A stretch of 38,295 nucleotides of DNA from Dichomitus squalens LYAD-421 SS1 (lineage: Eukaryota > Basidiomycota > Agaricomycetes > Polyporales > Polyporaceae): NCBI RefSeq assembly GCF_000275845.1, contig NW_006766889.1:105001-143295 (forward strand). Reading direction: 5' to 3'. The notes below the pieces were generated by a model. That model was not told where the DNA came from and ran no database searches. It saw nothing but the letters and a program-made list of their open reading frames with translations. Below are positions 1 through 9,471 of this stretch, piece after piece. The translations under genes and the position numbers were made by a program. The stretch's first letter is position 1, and every line of letters begins with the position of its first letter.

Positions 1-14
1 TCTGGTACGTGCTG

Positions 15-42
15 GAATATTCTGGGATCTTCTAGCTCATTC
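15..42. promoter_or_regulatory. Heat-shock-element-like array 1
   Basis: Triplets recur at exact 5-bp steps: GAA at 15, TTC at 20, GGA at 25, TTC at 30, GCT at 35 and TTC at 40. Four of six match the nGAAn/nTTCn unit bound by heat shock factor trimers. This is the weakest of three such arrays in the first 280 bases. No gene start lies close by, so a role as a promoter is inference. Confidence 0.4.
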
Positions 43-154
43 TATTATGTTATCCATGGACTATTGGTCTTACGTTGAGTCATGCCTAGTAGATTGATAA
101 GCAGGCAAATCCCTATGAGCTTTATATGAGACCATTTTCTTGCAGAAAAGTCTG

Positions 155-192
155 GAATGTTCTAGAACTTTCTGTAATGTTCCGGAATATTC
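155..192. promoter_or_regulatory. Heat-shock-element array 2 (eight 5-bp-phased units)
   Basis: Eight consecutive triplets lie exactly 5 bp apart: GAA 155, TTC 160, GAA 165, TTC 170, TAA 175, TTC 180, GAA 185, TTC 190. Seven match the alternating GAA/TTC heat shock element and one differs by a single base. Such spacing is what HSF trimers bind. The array may drive a gene outside the window, or belong to a retroelement LTR; the sequence does not decide this. Confidence 0.6.
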
Positions 193-261
193 TCCACCTT
201 GTTCCCCAGTTCTGAGAGATGCTTAGTCAACTGTTACCCTTTATGGTTATATGCCAGGACA

Positions 262-274
262 TTCTAGAATGTTC
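262..274. promoter_or_regulatory. Heat-shock-element array 3 (TTC-GAA-TTC)
   Basis: TTC at 262, GAA at 267 and TTC at 272 form a perfect three-unit heat shock element. It lies about 70 bp right of array 2 and in a different 5-bp phase. Confidence 0.5.
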
Positions 275-483
275 TATGATTATAGCCTGCACATGTTTAT
301 CCCAAACGCTTAATCAATCCAAGCTCAGACACGCAAGTTGTTAATCTAGCCTGCAGTTTCACGTCCATTGATGCAACTACCGAACAAGTCCTGTCTGATC
401 CTTTTGTAACTATACAGGACTATACGTGGCCTGAACCTCGTCATTGATCTCCCAATCATTTGTGATAGGGTCGAGGGAGACAC

Positions 484-1029
484 CTAACAACTTATGAGTT
501 TTCTGTACTCGAATGGCAAACAGTGTGGCTCGCCTGGAAGATAGTCTTCGTTATCTGGTTTCCGCAGGATCTTGACTCTGCTGACCACATTCCAAACCAC
601 TTGCGCCCACCAGGAACTTGTGTCACCGACAAAGTACTCGTATGGTACAGCGAGACTAAGGATCGCCGGCGACTGGATGTGTTGTACGAGCACGATGACG
701 CGGCTCTCCTGATACTCAGCTACTCGAAGGACTCGACCAAGAAAGTGTACATCCTTAGGCAATGTCCAGCCCGGCTCTAACTTGCTTGGAAGGATGAGCC
801 AACACGGGGTATCGGGAGGCGGAATTGAACCAAATGGGTGCGTTTCCGGCACACGAATCCGCGGAGTGTGGAAGTGAAGATGGTGGGAGTCCTTGCGTAC
901 AATTACCGGGCAGCGGATGACGTTGTCCAAGTTGAGGTGGTCTGAGAGGTATGGGATCATCTCATCGGGGATTGTGAGGGTCTGTCGGGGGACGGTAGAC
1001 ATGATGGGAGGTGCCACATCACAAAACAT
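484..1029 (-). CDS. Hypothetical protein, 181 aa
   Basis: Single open frame from an ATG at 1029 to a stop at 484. A second in-frame ATG at 1002 (MSTVPRQ) is an equally good start. I do not recognise the family. The product is Pro- and Val-rich with aromatic clusters (SSWWAQVVWNVV near residue 140) and shows no signal peptide, membrane segment or repeat. Amino-acid composition looks more protein-like than the overlapping plus-strand frames. It could be one exon of a larger gene or a relic; no intron signals decide this. It lies just right of the heat-shock-element arrays but is read toward them, so those arrays are downstream of it. Confidence 0.4.
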   Translation of the reverse strand: MFCDVAPPIMSTVPRQTLTIPDEMIPYLSDHLNLDNVIRCPVIVRKDSHHLHFHTPRIRVPETHPFGSIPPPDTPCWLILPSKLEPGWTLPKDVHFLGRVLRVAEYQESRVIVLVQHIQSPAILSLAVPYEYFVGDTSSWWAQVVWNVVSRVKILRKPDNEDYLPGEPHCLPFEYRKLISC

Positions 1030-2314
1030 GGACCCACCGTTTTACGCTTTTTTGATGTTTGACGCCTGTGGTTCCGTGATAGGTTCCAATTGTTACCTGT
1101 CACATGATTATGTAGCTCATTGTAAGCCATGTCCAGGTGCCAATCCATTTTGGTGCCTGACAGCGCTTAGAGCACAGGGTCAGGCCGGACGATGGGAAGC
1201 ACACGTGTAGTGTGCGTTCGTGCGGAAGTGGGTATGGTAGGCATCACATAGAGATGGGGCGAGACGAAATGATTCGAGATGGGACAGGTTGCGAGGGAGG
1301 ACGTACATTCCCGTCTGTGACAGACGAGCTGGGTAAGCAGGTGTATAATAGGGGCACAGGGTGTACGGCCGAACTGCAGGCCCACTGACCTGTTCCTCCT
1401 GGCTTCTCCGCTGTGTGCCATGGCCCGCTTGATGGCCTTGGTCCCGTCCTGCTCCTCCTTTATGTTCGTGTTCTGGTGGGTTGACGGCTGTTGAGGGTGT
1501 GGCAATGCGCGTGAGTGGTGCTGTAGTGGCGTGGAGAATCAGCACTGACCATCATCTACGTCCTAGCTTCGGCCGATGAGTCTGCCACGATCGGTCTTTG
1601 TTACGAACCGCCCCTACGGGGCTACGTTTCCCTTTTCGATCTGGACCACAGCCTCGTATGTTCACCCTTGTTCTCTATCCGGCATGGTTTCCCCTTGTTT
1701 GCATACGGACAATAGCTCCCCTTGTTCTCCCCTTTGCTATTGTCCTACGTCCCTTGTACTCAGTGCCCATGGCAACACCATTGTCCCTTAGCGCCCATTG
1801 TTTGTTTCTCGTATATAGCTGGATCCCTTGCTACTGGGAGACTCTAGTTTTGACCTCTTGTCTCCAGGTAAGCCATCATGTATTTCGCTCTGTAGATACT
1901 TTGCTCAATACACACCTTGTCTCCAGTCCTGCCTGTTGAGCTCCACTCCAGTCTCACTGCGATTAGAGCTCATCGGCGCTCCTGCCTGCCTCGCTCGTCT
2001 CCACTTACTCGCTCGACAGTCAGTCGTAACAGAGACGTTCTCGTTTTTCTGATTTTGAAGCAGCCTAGATGGAGCACTATTTTTCAATCAGAAAGATATA
2101 AGCTGGCGGGATGAACCCCACGTCTTGGACATTGATCTGTACATATCTCTTCAGTTCTTACCACGGTCAGGACATTAGTGAAGGGCATCACAGGGACTTG
2201 CTACAACGGACAACCAGCTGCAGGAGTCTCGGGATGCGTATGTGCCTATGTTTGATGTTCCTGCAAGACATAAGAGATAACTCGACGTATTGTGAACTGG
2301 CCTGCATACTGACA
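1030..2314. other. Intergenic stretch, no gene recognised
   Basis: Only short overlapping frames of non-protein-like composition are present. Around 1660-1930 the plus strand is pyrimidine-rich, with the word CCTTGT recurring (for example in 1664-1700, 1715-1730 and 1860-1920). This is simple-sequence bias rather than a clean tandem repeat. Confidence 0.4.
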
Positions 2315-2320
2315 TATAAA
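2315..2320 (+). promoter_or_regulatory. TATA box of the acidic-protein gene
   Basis: TATAAA lies 126 nt before the ATG at 2441, after which the leader is pyrimidine-rich. That spacing is compatible with a fungal promoter and supports choosing 2441 rather than the upstream in-frame ATG at 2111 as the start. Confidence 0.45.
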
Positions 2321-2440
2321 TGTCAGCCTCGGGAATTCGCTGCGGCTTCACCTACCTTGCCTCTGTACCACCACTCCTTACCCCACACACACCTTCACCA
2401 GCTCACACCTTCTCTCGCTGCTGCGCAGTACCCCATAGCT

Positions 2441-3271
2441 ATGTCTCTTACACTCACCACCTCCGCCTCAACTTTCCCGGTCAACTCTCCTGGTGAGATC
2501 ATCAGTGCCGTTTCTGAAAAAGACATCCTTCAGGCAACCCTTGTAGGCGACCAAGTTTGCGATCCGTTCGCAACACTTGCCTCCGCCTTCAACTGGGCTG
2601 ACGATGTTGAGGACGAGTTCTTCTCCGACGACGCAAGCGAGGCCGACCTCGACACAGATGAAGTCGACGCCCGATCCAGCTCTTTCGACGTCGACCGGTT
2701 CTTCGCTTCCGATGTTTGTATGTTTGGACAGTATGGCCACTACCTGACCACGATACTGGAGGAGGACAAAGACCAGGGCCAGGACGACAATGAGGATCAC
2801 GATGAGGACCACAAGGAAGACAACGAGGACCACAAGGAAGACAACGAGGACCACAAGAAAGACAACGAGGACCACAAGGAAGACAACGAGGATGAGGACA
2901 ACAAAGAAGACGGCGATCGCTCCGCCGCGACCGACCCGACCGACTCGACCGGCAATGGGAGCCTTCTCCAGCGCATATTCCTCACCAATCGGCCCAAGGT
3001 TGCCTCGAAGCCTTCGCTCGACGACATCGAGGAAGAAGAGGACGGCTTAGAGAACAATACTGACGAGACTGGATCTTCGGTTGACAGCCCTGACTCGGAC
3101 TCTGAACGGACGGAGTCCGACTCGGACACGATCGACTTCGACGCGACCAATTGGGACGACACGGCGTCGACGATCTGCGACCCACCACGACGCCCACTTC
3201 GAGTTCATGGCCAACCACTTCGACTCACTCGAATTCTCTCTCGCTTCGATCTCGACCGTGGACGACGATGA
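2441..3271 (+). CDS. Acidic low-complexity protein with EDHKEDN repeats, 276 aa as it stands
   Basis: The frame is open from 2111, but the start at 2441 (MSLTLTTSAS) is preferred because it follows a TATA box and separates junk-like from protein-like sequence. The N-terminal third is moderately acidic (NWADDVEDEFFSDD). The centre holds four copies of a seven-residue unit EDHKEDN, followed by Asp/Glu/Ser-rich sequence (SVDSPDSDSERTESDSDT). There is no enzyme domain, signal peptide or membrane segment. Function unknown; such highly charged disordered proteins are often nuclear or chaperone-like, but that is inference. After about 3180 this frame turns Arg/Pro-rich and stops at 3269-3271, while acidic coding sequence continues in other frames. 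The C-terminus is therefore probably not native (see the next entry). Confidence 0.6.
   Translation: MSLTLTTSASTFPVNSPGEIISAVSEKDILQATLVGDQVCDPFATLASAFNWADDVEDEFFSDDASEADLDTDEVDARSSSFDVDRFFASDVCMFGQYGHYLTTILEEDKDQGQDDNEDHDEDHKEDNEDHKEDNEDHKKDNEDHKEDNEDEDNKEDGDRSAATDPTDSTGNGSLLQRIFLTNRPKVASKPSLDDIEEEEDGLENNTDETGSSVDSPDSDSERTESDSDTIDFDATNWDDTASTICDPPRRPLRVHGQPLRLTRILSRFDLDRGRR
2804..2887 (+). repeat. 21-bp minisatellite, four tandem copies
   Basis: The unit runs GAGGACCACAAGG then AAGACAAC and is repeated at 2804, 2825, 2846 and 2867. Only one substitution is seen, in copy three (GGAA to GAAA, giving Lys-Lys). The period is a multiple of three, so copy-number changes keep frame and add or remove EDHKEDN units. 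Degenerate related units lie on both sides. Confidence 0.9.
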
Positions 3272-3499
3272 ACGACAGTGCGCAGCAGGTGATCCAGACT
3301 CTGGCTAGGTCTGGGTCGAATTCGAGGACGACGAGCGAGAGCGACAAGTTACGGCACCGATTCCTTCTGGCAAGACATGCGGATCGGCCTGGCAGCAGCT
3401 CCTGAGGATATTGTTCATCGCCTGAAGGAGCTGCACGGTAAGATAGAGGTGGGGCGTGAGGGTGAAGTGGACGGTGGGGTGGCTACTTGCCGTTCATGA
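3183..3499 (+). pseudogene. Frame-shifted 3' coding remnant of the acidic-protein gene
   Basis: Protein-like sequence continues past the stop at 3271 but in changing frames. About 3183-3275 reads HFEFMANHFDSLEFSLASIS then TVDDDERQ. About 3276-3345 reads QQVIQTLARSGSNSRTTSES. About 3347-3499 reads YGTDSFWQDMRIGLAAAPED then IVHRLKELHGK and ends at TGA 3497-3499. Each change is a +1 step, and three of them return to the frame used upstream. No GT-AG intron of normal length explains the steps. Either the gene carries three small indels (decay) or the assembly has three errors. The last segment is amphipathic and helical. Confidence 0.5.
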
Positions 3500-4311
3500 T
3501 CCTGATCCCACCTTGGCCACTGGCTGAGCACCGGATTCTTGGACGTCGGCGCGGTGGCTCGGTTTTCTCTTCGTGAGGAGTGTGTGGTGTGTTTGGCGAG
3601 GACGTCGGGCTGGCCCCTGGTGTCCCCGTGCGGCGTGGTGTCATTCTTTCAGAGCGGTCCTTGGTTCCGGCTGTTCTGTTTCTGGCTCTGGTTCGCGTGA
3701 GATTGCTTTGGTTTCGACATGTTTCGGTTTCGACTTGGTCGGTTTCGGCAGGCTCTATTTTCGGTTTTCTTCTTTGTTTCGTACTTCTATCAGGACTGCG
3801 GCCTCCTCGTATTCGGTTCCGGCGAACGGGGGGATTCCATCCCATATCCCTTGAGGAATGGTGACACCAGAGGCTGAGCTGGCAGGGTAAGGGACTGGGA
3901 TCTGGCTGCACGGGCGGGCGGGCGGATGGGCATCATCTCAGATTTCGAGTCTTGTGTGCGCATGTGTTCGTGTCGCAGTCGGGTTAGAGGCTACGTCCAC
4001 AGAGCAGGACGAGCGCCGGTCTTGACTCGGAAGGGCGTGAAAACTTGAGTTTTCCGGTTCTCCCCTGTGGGGAGCACATTGAGTATCGCAATTTGGCTTG
4101 AGCAGAACGGGGTCTTGTCATACCTGCCACAGAGAGGGTGTCTAGGATGACGGATAATTTGGAGTCTGCGGTGCGGAAGACGCCTGAAGATACCGGACTG
4201 CACAAAGTTGCCATCATACGAGCGCTAGCGCCTTGAGGGCTCCTTCGGGTCATAAGGCTAGGCGCGTGGCATGCACTCGCTGCCGGGTGTAACGCACCCA
4301 TTTCCTCCACC
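3500..4311. other. Intergenic stretch, no gene recognised
   Basis: Short overlapping frames only. At 3690-3770 the plus strand has repeated GGTTTCG words. At 3909-3924 there is a short GGGC microsatellite. A 234-codon minus-strand frame (3984-4688) runs through here and antisense to the ORF at 4312; its composition is not convincing. Confidence 0.35.
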
Positions 4312-4518
4312 ATGTCGTTGAGGCGAGCCTCACGCTCGTTATCTCTGGCTAGGACAACACGGCCGTACGTCTCTAACCGCCTCATCTCAACTACGCGGGC
4401 TGTGCGTGAGGAGGCGTCCCCCAACTTGGGCTCCGTCCCCCCAGCCAAGAAGCCTGTCGACGCATTCCGCGGAGGCACGTGCGTTGAGGGCCATTTGATC
4501 TTGAACGATGTTGCCTGA
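4312..4518 (+). CDS. N-terminal fragment of a probable mitochondrial protein
   Basis: From the ATG at 4312 the product begins MSLRRASRSLSLARTTRPY and continues to ISTTRAVREEA, a classic Arg/Ser/Thr-rich mitochondrial presequence without acidic residues. Then come PPAKKPVDAFRGG and a GTGCGT donor-like site (about 4480). From memory this resembles the start of a small Agaricomycete inner-membrane protein whose glycine pair precedes a membrane helix and a coiled coil. After an AG near 4550 a frame reading PAVAAPAYYRYLVLQD could be the helix, but no coiled-coil exon follows. It may be a truncated copy. The antisense frame is also open, so the strand call is tentative. Confidence 0.35.
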   Translation: MSLRRASRSLSLARTTRPYVSNRLISTTRAVREEASPNLGSVPPAKKPVDAFRGGTCVEGHLILNDVA

Positions 4519-5590
4519 TCATACGAGGGTGATCTATGATTGTTGGCGGCTGAAGTCTGTTTCCTGCAGTCGCCGCACCAGCCTACTACAGATATCTCGT
4601 GCTGCAAGATGTGCCAGCTGGGCACTTTCGCCCTAGGCGATGTCGTTACGACATCCCACGCAGCGTCGGAAGGACGTGAACTCTCCACTCTATCCTTCTC
4701 GAGTCATGAGACTTGCTGAGACCACATATTTTGGGGACTTCTAAGATGCGCTTTGCAAAGCACCCGTGTACTGATCTGACCGGGCCGCAAGATTTGAGTG
4801 CCCGCTCGAAGGAGCCACATTCGAGGCAGGGGTTCACGATCCTGACCTTCGGTCTTGGGCATACTGGCGAACGTAAAACAAGTGCGCAGCTAAGCCGACA
4901 AGATATTCTACTACCTTCCCGACTCGATCAACCCTGCGTCAGTCGTTCAGGTTTTGGTCGAAGAGGAGCTTCCTTACACCCTTGCGGGTGTCGGAACGGA
5001 GCAGTACCTTCGTGTCTTCGTCACGCGTCCAGATGGTACCCTGAACACGTTCTGCCTGTTCCTCCACACTTCGCAAGCCTGTTTGCGACAAACGTGACAA
5101 ACGTCGGCCGGGTAGAGAATCATATCGCGCCTGTGTGGCCAAGGGACGTCAAGCCTGGGGAGGTGCCAGTGTTCAGGATTGAACAGATGCATCTCACATG
5201 TCGATTGACTTGGCCTATGCCGTGAGTAGCCATCCACACCTGTTATTCTCCTTAGAATAGAAGATAGCGCACAAGCTCAGCCCGTTAGTGTGCAGGGGTA
5301 TACATGCATGGTCCATACAAGGGATGCTCTCGATTCAGCTCCAGGTGAAAGTGCAGTGCAGGCTACACTTGTGGCTGCTGATGTGACCCGGGTCAGGCAG
5401 CGGACAACTGGAAGGTATGCGTCCTGCGCGATTTCATTGACGAGAAGAGTAGACAGATCTCCTTGATCGCGGCGGAGTAGGCAACGACGCATCTCTTGCT
5501 ATCGTAGCCGAAGCCGCTTCGTTCCGTAGGACACCTTATGAGGGTGAAAAGCTGCAAACTAAAGACAAAGGACTGTGGCTACAACCGCAC
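4519..5590. other. Stretch without a recognised gene
   Basis: A 170-codon plus-strand frame (4713-5225) and several minus frames overlap here, with Arg/Pro/Cys-rich, non-protein-like composition. The stop of the F-box/WD40 gene at 5591 overlaps a GTAAGT donor-like hexamer, so that gene might have a further small 3' exon in 5277-5590. None was convincing. Confidence 0.3.
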
Positions 5591-7865
5591 TTACTCGTCT
5601 CGAAGTACATCGCTCATACGTCTGATAAAGACTGTTCCATCACTATCTCCAGACGACAGTGTTCTACCATTCAGGGCGAAAGCTATATGCGTGACCCCAC
5701 TTTCGTGCTCGGAGAACGTCGCCACACACGATCCATTACCCGTCCTCCAAAGCCGTACCGTCTTGTCAAGAGATGCTGACGCGACGTACTCCCCACATGG
5801 AGAGAAGCACGCTGCTGTGACCCGACCGGTGTGCCCCTTGAGTGATAGGATCATGACGCCTCCGGTCACGTCCCAGAGTCTCAAAGTCTTGTCCTTTGAC
5901 GCGGACAGCACCAGCCGCCCGTCCGGAGAGAACGTCGCGTCGACCACCGCATCTGTGTGCTCCTTGAAGGCAAAGAGCCGCCGTCCCGTCTGCACATCCC
6001 AGATATGGACGGCGCCGCTGCGAGACACTTCGGCAAGGCGTGTGCTCTCGGGATTGAACACACCTGCTGCGAGTCGCCCTTCCGCACGTTCCTGGAGGGT
6101 CTTGCGCATCGCACCTGATGCAACGTTCCAGGTATAGCTGCCTTGTCCGCCCCGAGAGGCGAGCCAACGTCCATCGGGAGAGAAGCGGATGTCCCAGATG
6201 CGCTCTGCGGAATGCAGCTTCAGCGAATGGCGCAGTTGGAATGTCCCCGCATCCCAAAGGCGCACGGTCGCGTCCCAGGATCCGGATGCAATCGTGGTGC
6301 CGTCGGGAGACCAGACGCAACACTCGATGCTCTCGGCGTGTCCTTCGACTGTGGCGAGCTTGTGTGCGCCTCGGCCGAGATCCCAGACTACAAAATTCAA
6401 GCTGTTACTGCCGACGGACGCAAGATATCGACTGTTAGGGGAGAAGGCGAGCGACAGGACAGATCCGGTGTGTGCCGCCCATTCCTGCAGGACTAGTCCT
6501 TCGAAACTCCAGATGATGATGGTAGAGTCCAGAGATCCGGTCGCAATACATGTGCTGTCTGCGGAGTAGACAAACGACGTGACAGCCTTCTCGTGGCCAA
6601 CAGCGATGGCTGTGTAGGTGATCAGCTGACATGCCGTAAGTTCCCGCAGTATAACTGGAACTCACAAGGGCCCGAGTCGACGACGAGCGCATTCCGATTG
6701 TGCAATATAGGGAATCGATCTTCGAGCTCTCGAGTCCAGAGTTGTTTCCTGCAATAGCGATGCGATGCGAAGGAAACCAGTAATCGTGGCTGGGGGAAAC
6801 GGAGTAAAGTATTTTCCAACTCCATGCAAGCGTCTAGCTTGGACCTGTCTTTCTGAAATCTCTTGATTTCTCTCAGTCCGCCCTCGACAGAACACAGATG
6901 TCCCGTGACCTCCTGCAAGTTAGGAGGATGAAAGCCCTTGAGGAATGCGCTGATTCCCTGCACAGCTTCTGTCTCAAACGTGAACTTCAGCGTCAGAGAC
7001 TGCAGCCGTGTCCAGTCCCATGGCCGGGAGAACGACTCCAGTTGTGCTAAAAGCCGACTATAAGGTCAGATCCCATCACGAAAAAACGAGAAGACTGTGC
7101 AGCGTACCGGGTTCCATCGCCAGCACTAGGTCACCCACAAGGGTTTGGGTCAACTCGGACAGAAAAGCAACAATAGCGTCGTCTACACCTGAATCCATCT
7201 GTGGATGGGGAATGATCAATATCATTCGTGACTGAAGAACGAGCAATGACACTCACAGTAAGTGACCTCAACTGTAGCCGTCCACGCAGACGTTCGTTGA
7301 CCAGATCCAGAGGGGCAGTTGTAACATTACTTCGGACGGCAATGTGGCCACAGATGAGCTCTCTGATGTTGACGAACGCCACGAGCACTCGAGAGAAGGC
7401 GAGATATGTCGGGAAGGCCAGATGAAAGAGTCGGAGGTGCCGGATGTGCGTCCCAAGGCGGTGGTAGCAATTCAGACTGGACGAGTGCAGGATTACTGGA
7501 GTGTATCCTTCCCGCTCGTTTGTTGCCTGATTGGATCCGCTGCGGCGGAGAGTTGACTCGCGAGAAATGATCGCGACGTCGGAGAGATTAGGGAGAAGAT
7601 AGAGCAGAGAGGCCGCGAAATGGGCTGGGGATACAGTTATGGACCGGACGAGGGACCGGAGACGAGGCTTGCCCTGTAGGAAGTCGCATAGCTTCAATAC
7701 TTGGTCCCTACTCTCGACTCGGAGGCCGACATGAGCGAACAAGGTAGAGACACTACGAGGAGTGAGTTGGTGGCACGTAAGAGAAAAACTTTTCAGGGTT
7801 CTAACGTCGTCGGAACAGTGGTCAATGACTCTTTCTATGACTTCCCAAGGGAGTACGAGGGACAT
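5591..7865 (-). CDS. F-box protein with C-terminal WD40 repeats, 699 aa
   Basis: Four exons: 7257-7865, 7108-7198, 6666-7046 and 5591-6609. The introns are 58, 61 and 56 nt, all GT-AG, and the phases join exactly to give 700 codons. Residues about 1-45 are an F-box (LPWEVIERVIDHCSDD, then a SLTCHQ segment), expected to bind Skp1. Leucine-rich sequence follows to about residue 355 (LRSLVRSITVSPAHF, LQSLTLKFTFE). From about residue 361 there are eight WD40-type repeats with GH and WD signatures: GHEKAV, AHTGSV, GHAESI, HSAERI, EGRLAA, EHTDAV, GHTGRV and EHESGV, with ends such as VRLWD and LRLWD. The architecture is that of an SCF substrate receptor, with WD40 as substrate reader. Exon 3 could also end at an in-frame stop at 6622, so two separate genes remain possible. 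The start at 7865 is chosen because the F-box begins directly after it. Confidence 0.8.
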
Positions 7866-9347
7866 GGCGAGCCGAGTGTGGAGGAATGTATGAGGCAAGA
7901 ACGACATAAGATGAGTGGATATCGCTATACCTATAAAGATGGCGTTGCAGCGCCTTGCCACTTCTATTCATCAAAGTTCCTGCATGACAGGGGCGTGCAT
8001 TCACTTCTACGGCGCTCCGACCTTCGAACCTGACGTGAGTGGGAATGATAGGGAGGCATCCCGGGCGGGAAGGCTACCCTCCCGTTATAGCTCTCACCGG
8101 CAGAAGGGACGACGCGCCTCCACGGTCGGTACGCAAGCCGGCTGGAGAGACCGGTGCAGAGAAGCCCCGCAGCAGCCGAGACCCGATAATCGAACGCGAG
8201 CTCTGCGGTTATGCGCGGACGAACGAAAGCTGCCTACCGCGACGCCGAAGACTCAGGACCTCCTCGGCCTAATCTCTAGGCACTGCCTCCTATTGTCATC
8301 GGACAAAACCACATGAATGCGGTACGAAACCGATGTGCTGTGTAAGCAACAGAATTTCGATCTCGGCATCCCCACGAACCTCATATACACGCGGTGCATG
8401 CGGCGCTGTCAGCATAGCCAACGCCCGTCCTCGTACTGGGTTCAAAGAGAAACCAGAGTTGAAGCCCTAGCAGTTCGCGGTCTTGCATATGCGGCTGTTT
8501 GATGGTGTGCTAAAAGACTGGGAATATATGGGTTAACTTCTCAATCCCGCGATGGCTCCTCCCCAGCGATCGGGGAGTAGATCGTGCTGTGGCCAGGTCG
8601 ACGGGGCAACCAGCAGGACGATTACATTGCGGCGCCGGCCATCGTGGCGATCCTGGATACATAGGTCCGACGGTGCGGAACACGATCTGTATGCGATAAG
8701 TGGCTGGGAGCATATGCACCTGCTCATGGACCCCGCGAGCGGAAGACCAGTGTGGATGTTCGCATCGGCGGCGCGACGACTCATTCTGATTCCAAATGAA
8801 CGCAGGTATGAAGGTGCATGCACTGCGTCGAATGTCGAGAGCGTTGAGGTCATTGAAACCGCGCGAATGTCACTATTCCCTTAATATGAACACAGCAGTT
8901 GAGCTAATTTCATTCCACAGCGCGGTCAGAGATGGTTTAGAGATGTGCGAGATTGAAGGCCTTCAGGTAACACGCGCAGGAGCGTTTGATCTGGGCCTCG
9001 GGATGCCTTGCAACCTACTCCAGTCATGGCGGTAATATCATGAGAAGCAGTTTTCCGCAAGGAGGAAAGGCGAATACCTACGTGCTAGCAGACGGCGCAG
9101 ATGGACGTCGGTAGAGAGGAGCGGCCGCCAGGAGTGCAGAGACACCTAAGTACGGTGGGAATAGCGCTTGTTGCTCGCCGCCGCCGCTGCCGTCCGCACA
9201 AGTCCCTCACTCGCCCTCTGCCACCTTCGACGAACTCCAGCTCTTAGGGCATAAATGTCCTCCTGTGCCTACGCATAGTCATGCCTACCACCTGATCCCA
9301 GTCAGCATCGTGATTCATACGGCTTCACGTTCTCCGCACCAGCATCA
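7866..9347. other. Intergenic stretch, no gene recognised
   Basis: Contains the presumed promoter of the minus-strand F-box/WD40 gene at the left and of the BTB gene at the right. Frames at 8533-8853 (-) and 8552-8884 (+) overlap antisense to each other. The plus one has some protein-like sequence (HDLYAISGWEHMHLL) but no start context, partner exon or family I recognise. Confidence 0.35.
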
Positions 9348-9353
9348 TATAAA
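9348..9353 (+). promoter_or_regulatory. TATA box of the BTB gene
   Basis: TATAAA lies 124 nt upstream of the ATG at 9472, in an otherwise C-rich leader. Confidence 0.45.
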
Positions 9354-9471
9354 CAGCACACACGTAAAGATCCCACCGTGCCTAGTTCCGACGCCCTCGA
9401 CATATCACCCGCTCTTCCCTTCCGTGCACCATCGCCTTCCGTTGAAGACCAGCAACGACATCTCATTCGCA

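Noticed and set aside
2468..2875. Minus-strand Val/Leu-rich 'membrane' repeat protein
   Set aside because: It is the complement of the acidic GAC/GAG minisatellite; the hydrophobic repeat is an artefact of reading it backwards.
3984..4688. 234-codon minus-strand frame with helical text (about 4.3-4.4 kb)
   Set aside because: Antisense to a convincing presequence-like ORF, with no family match and poor composition elsewhere. Kept only as an alternative strand call.
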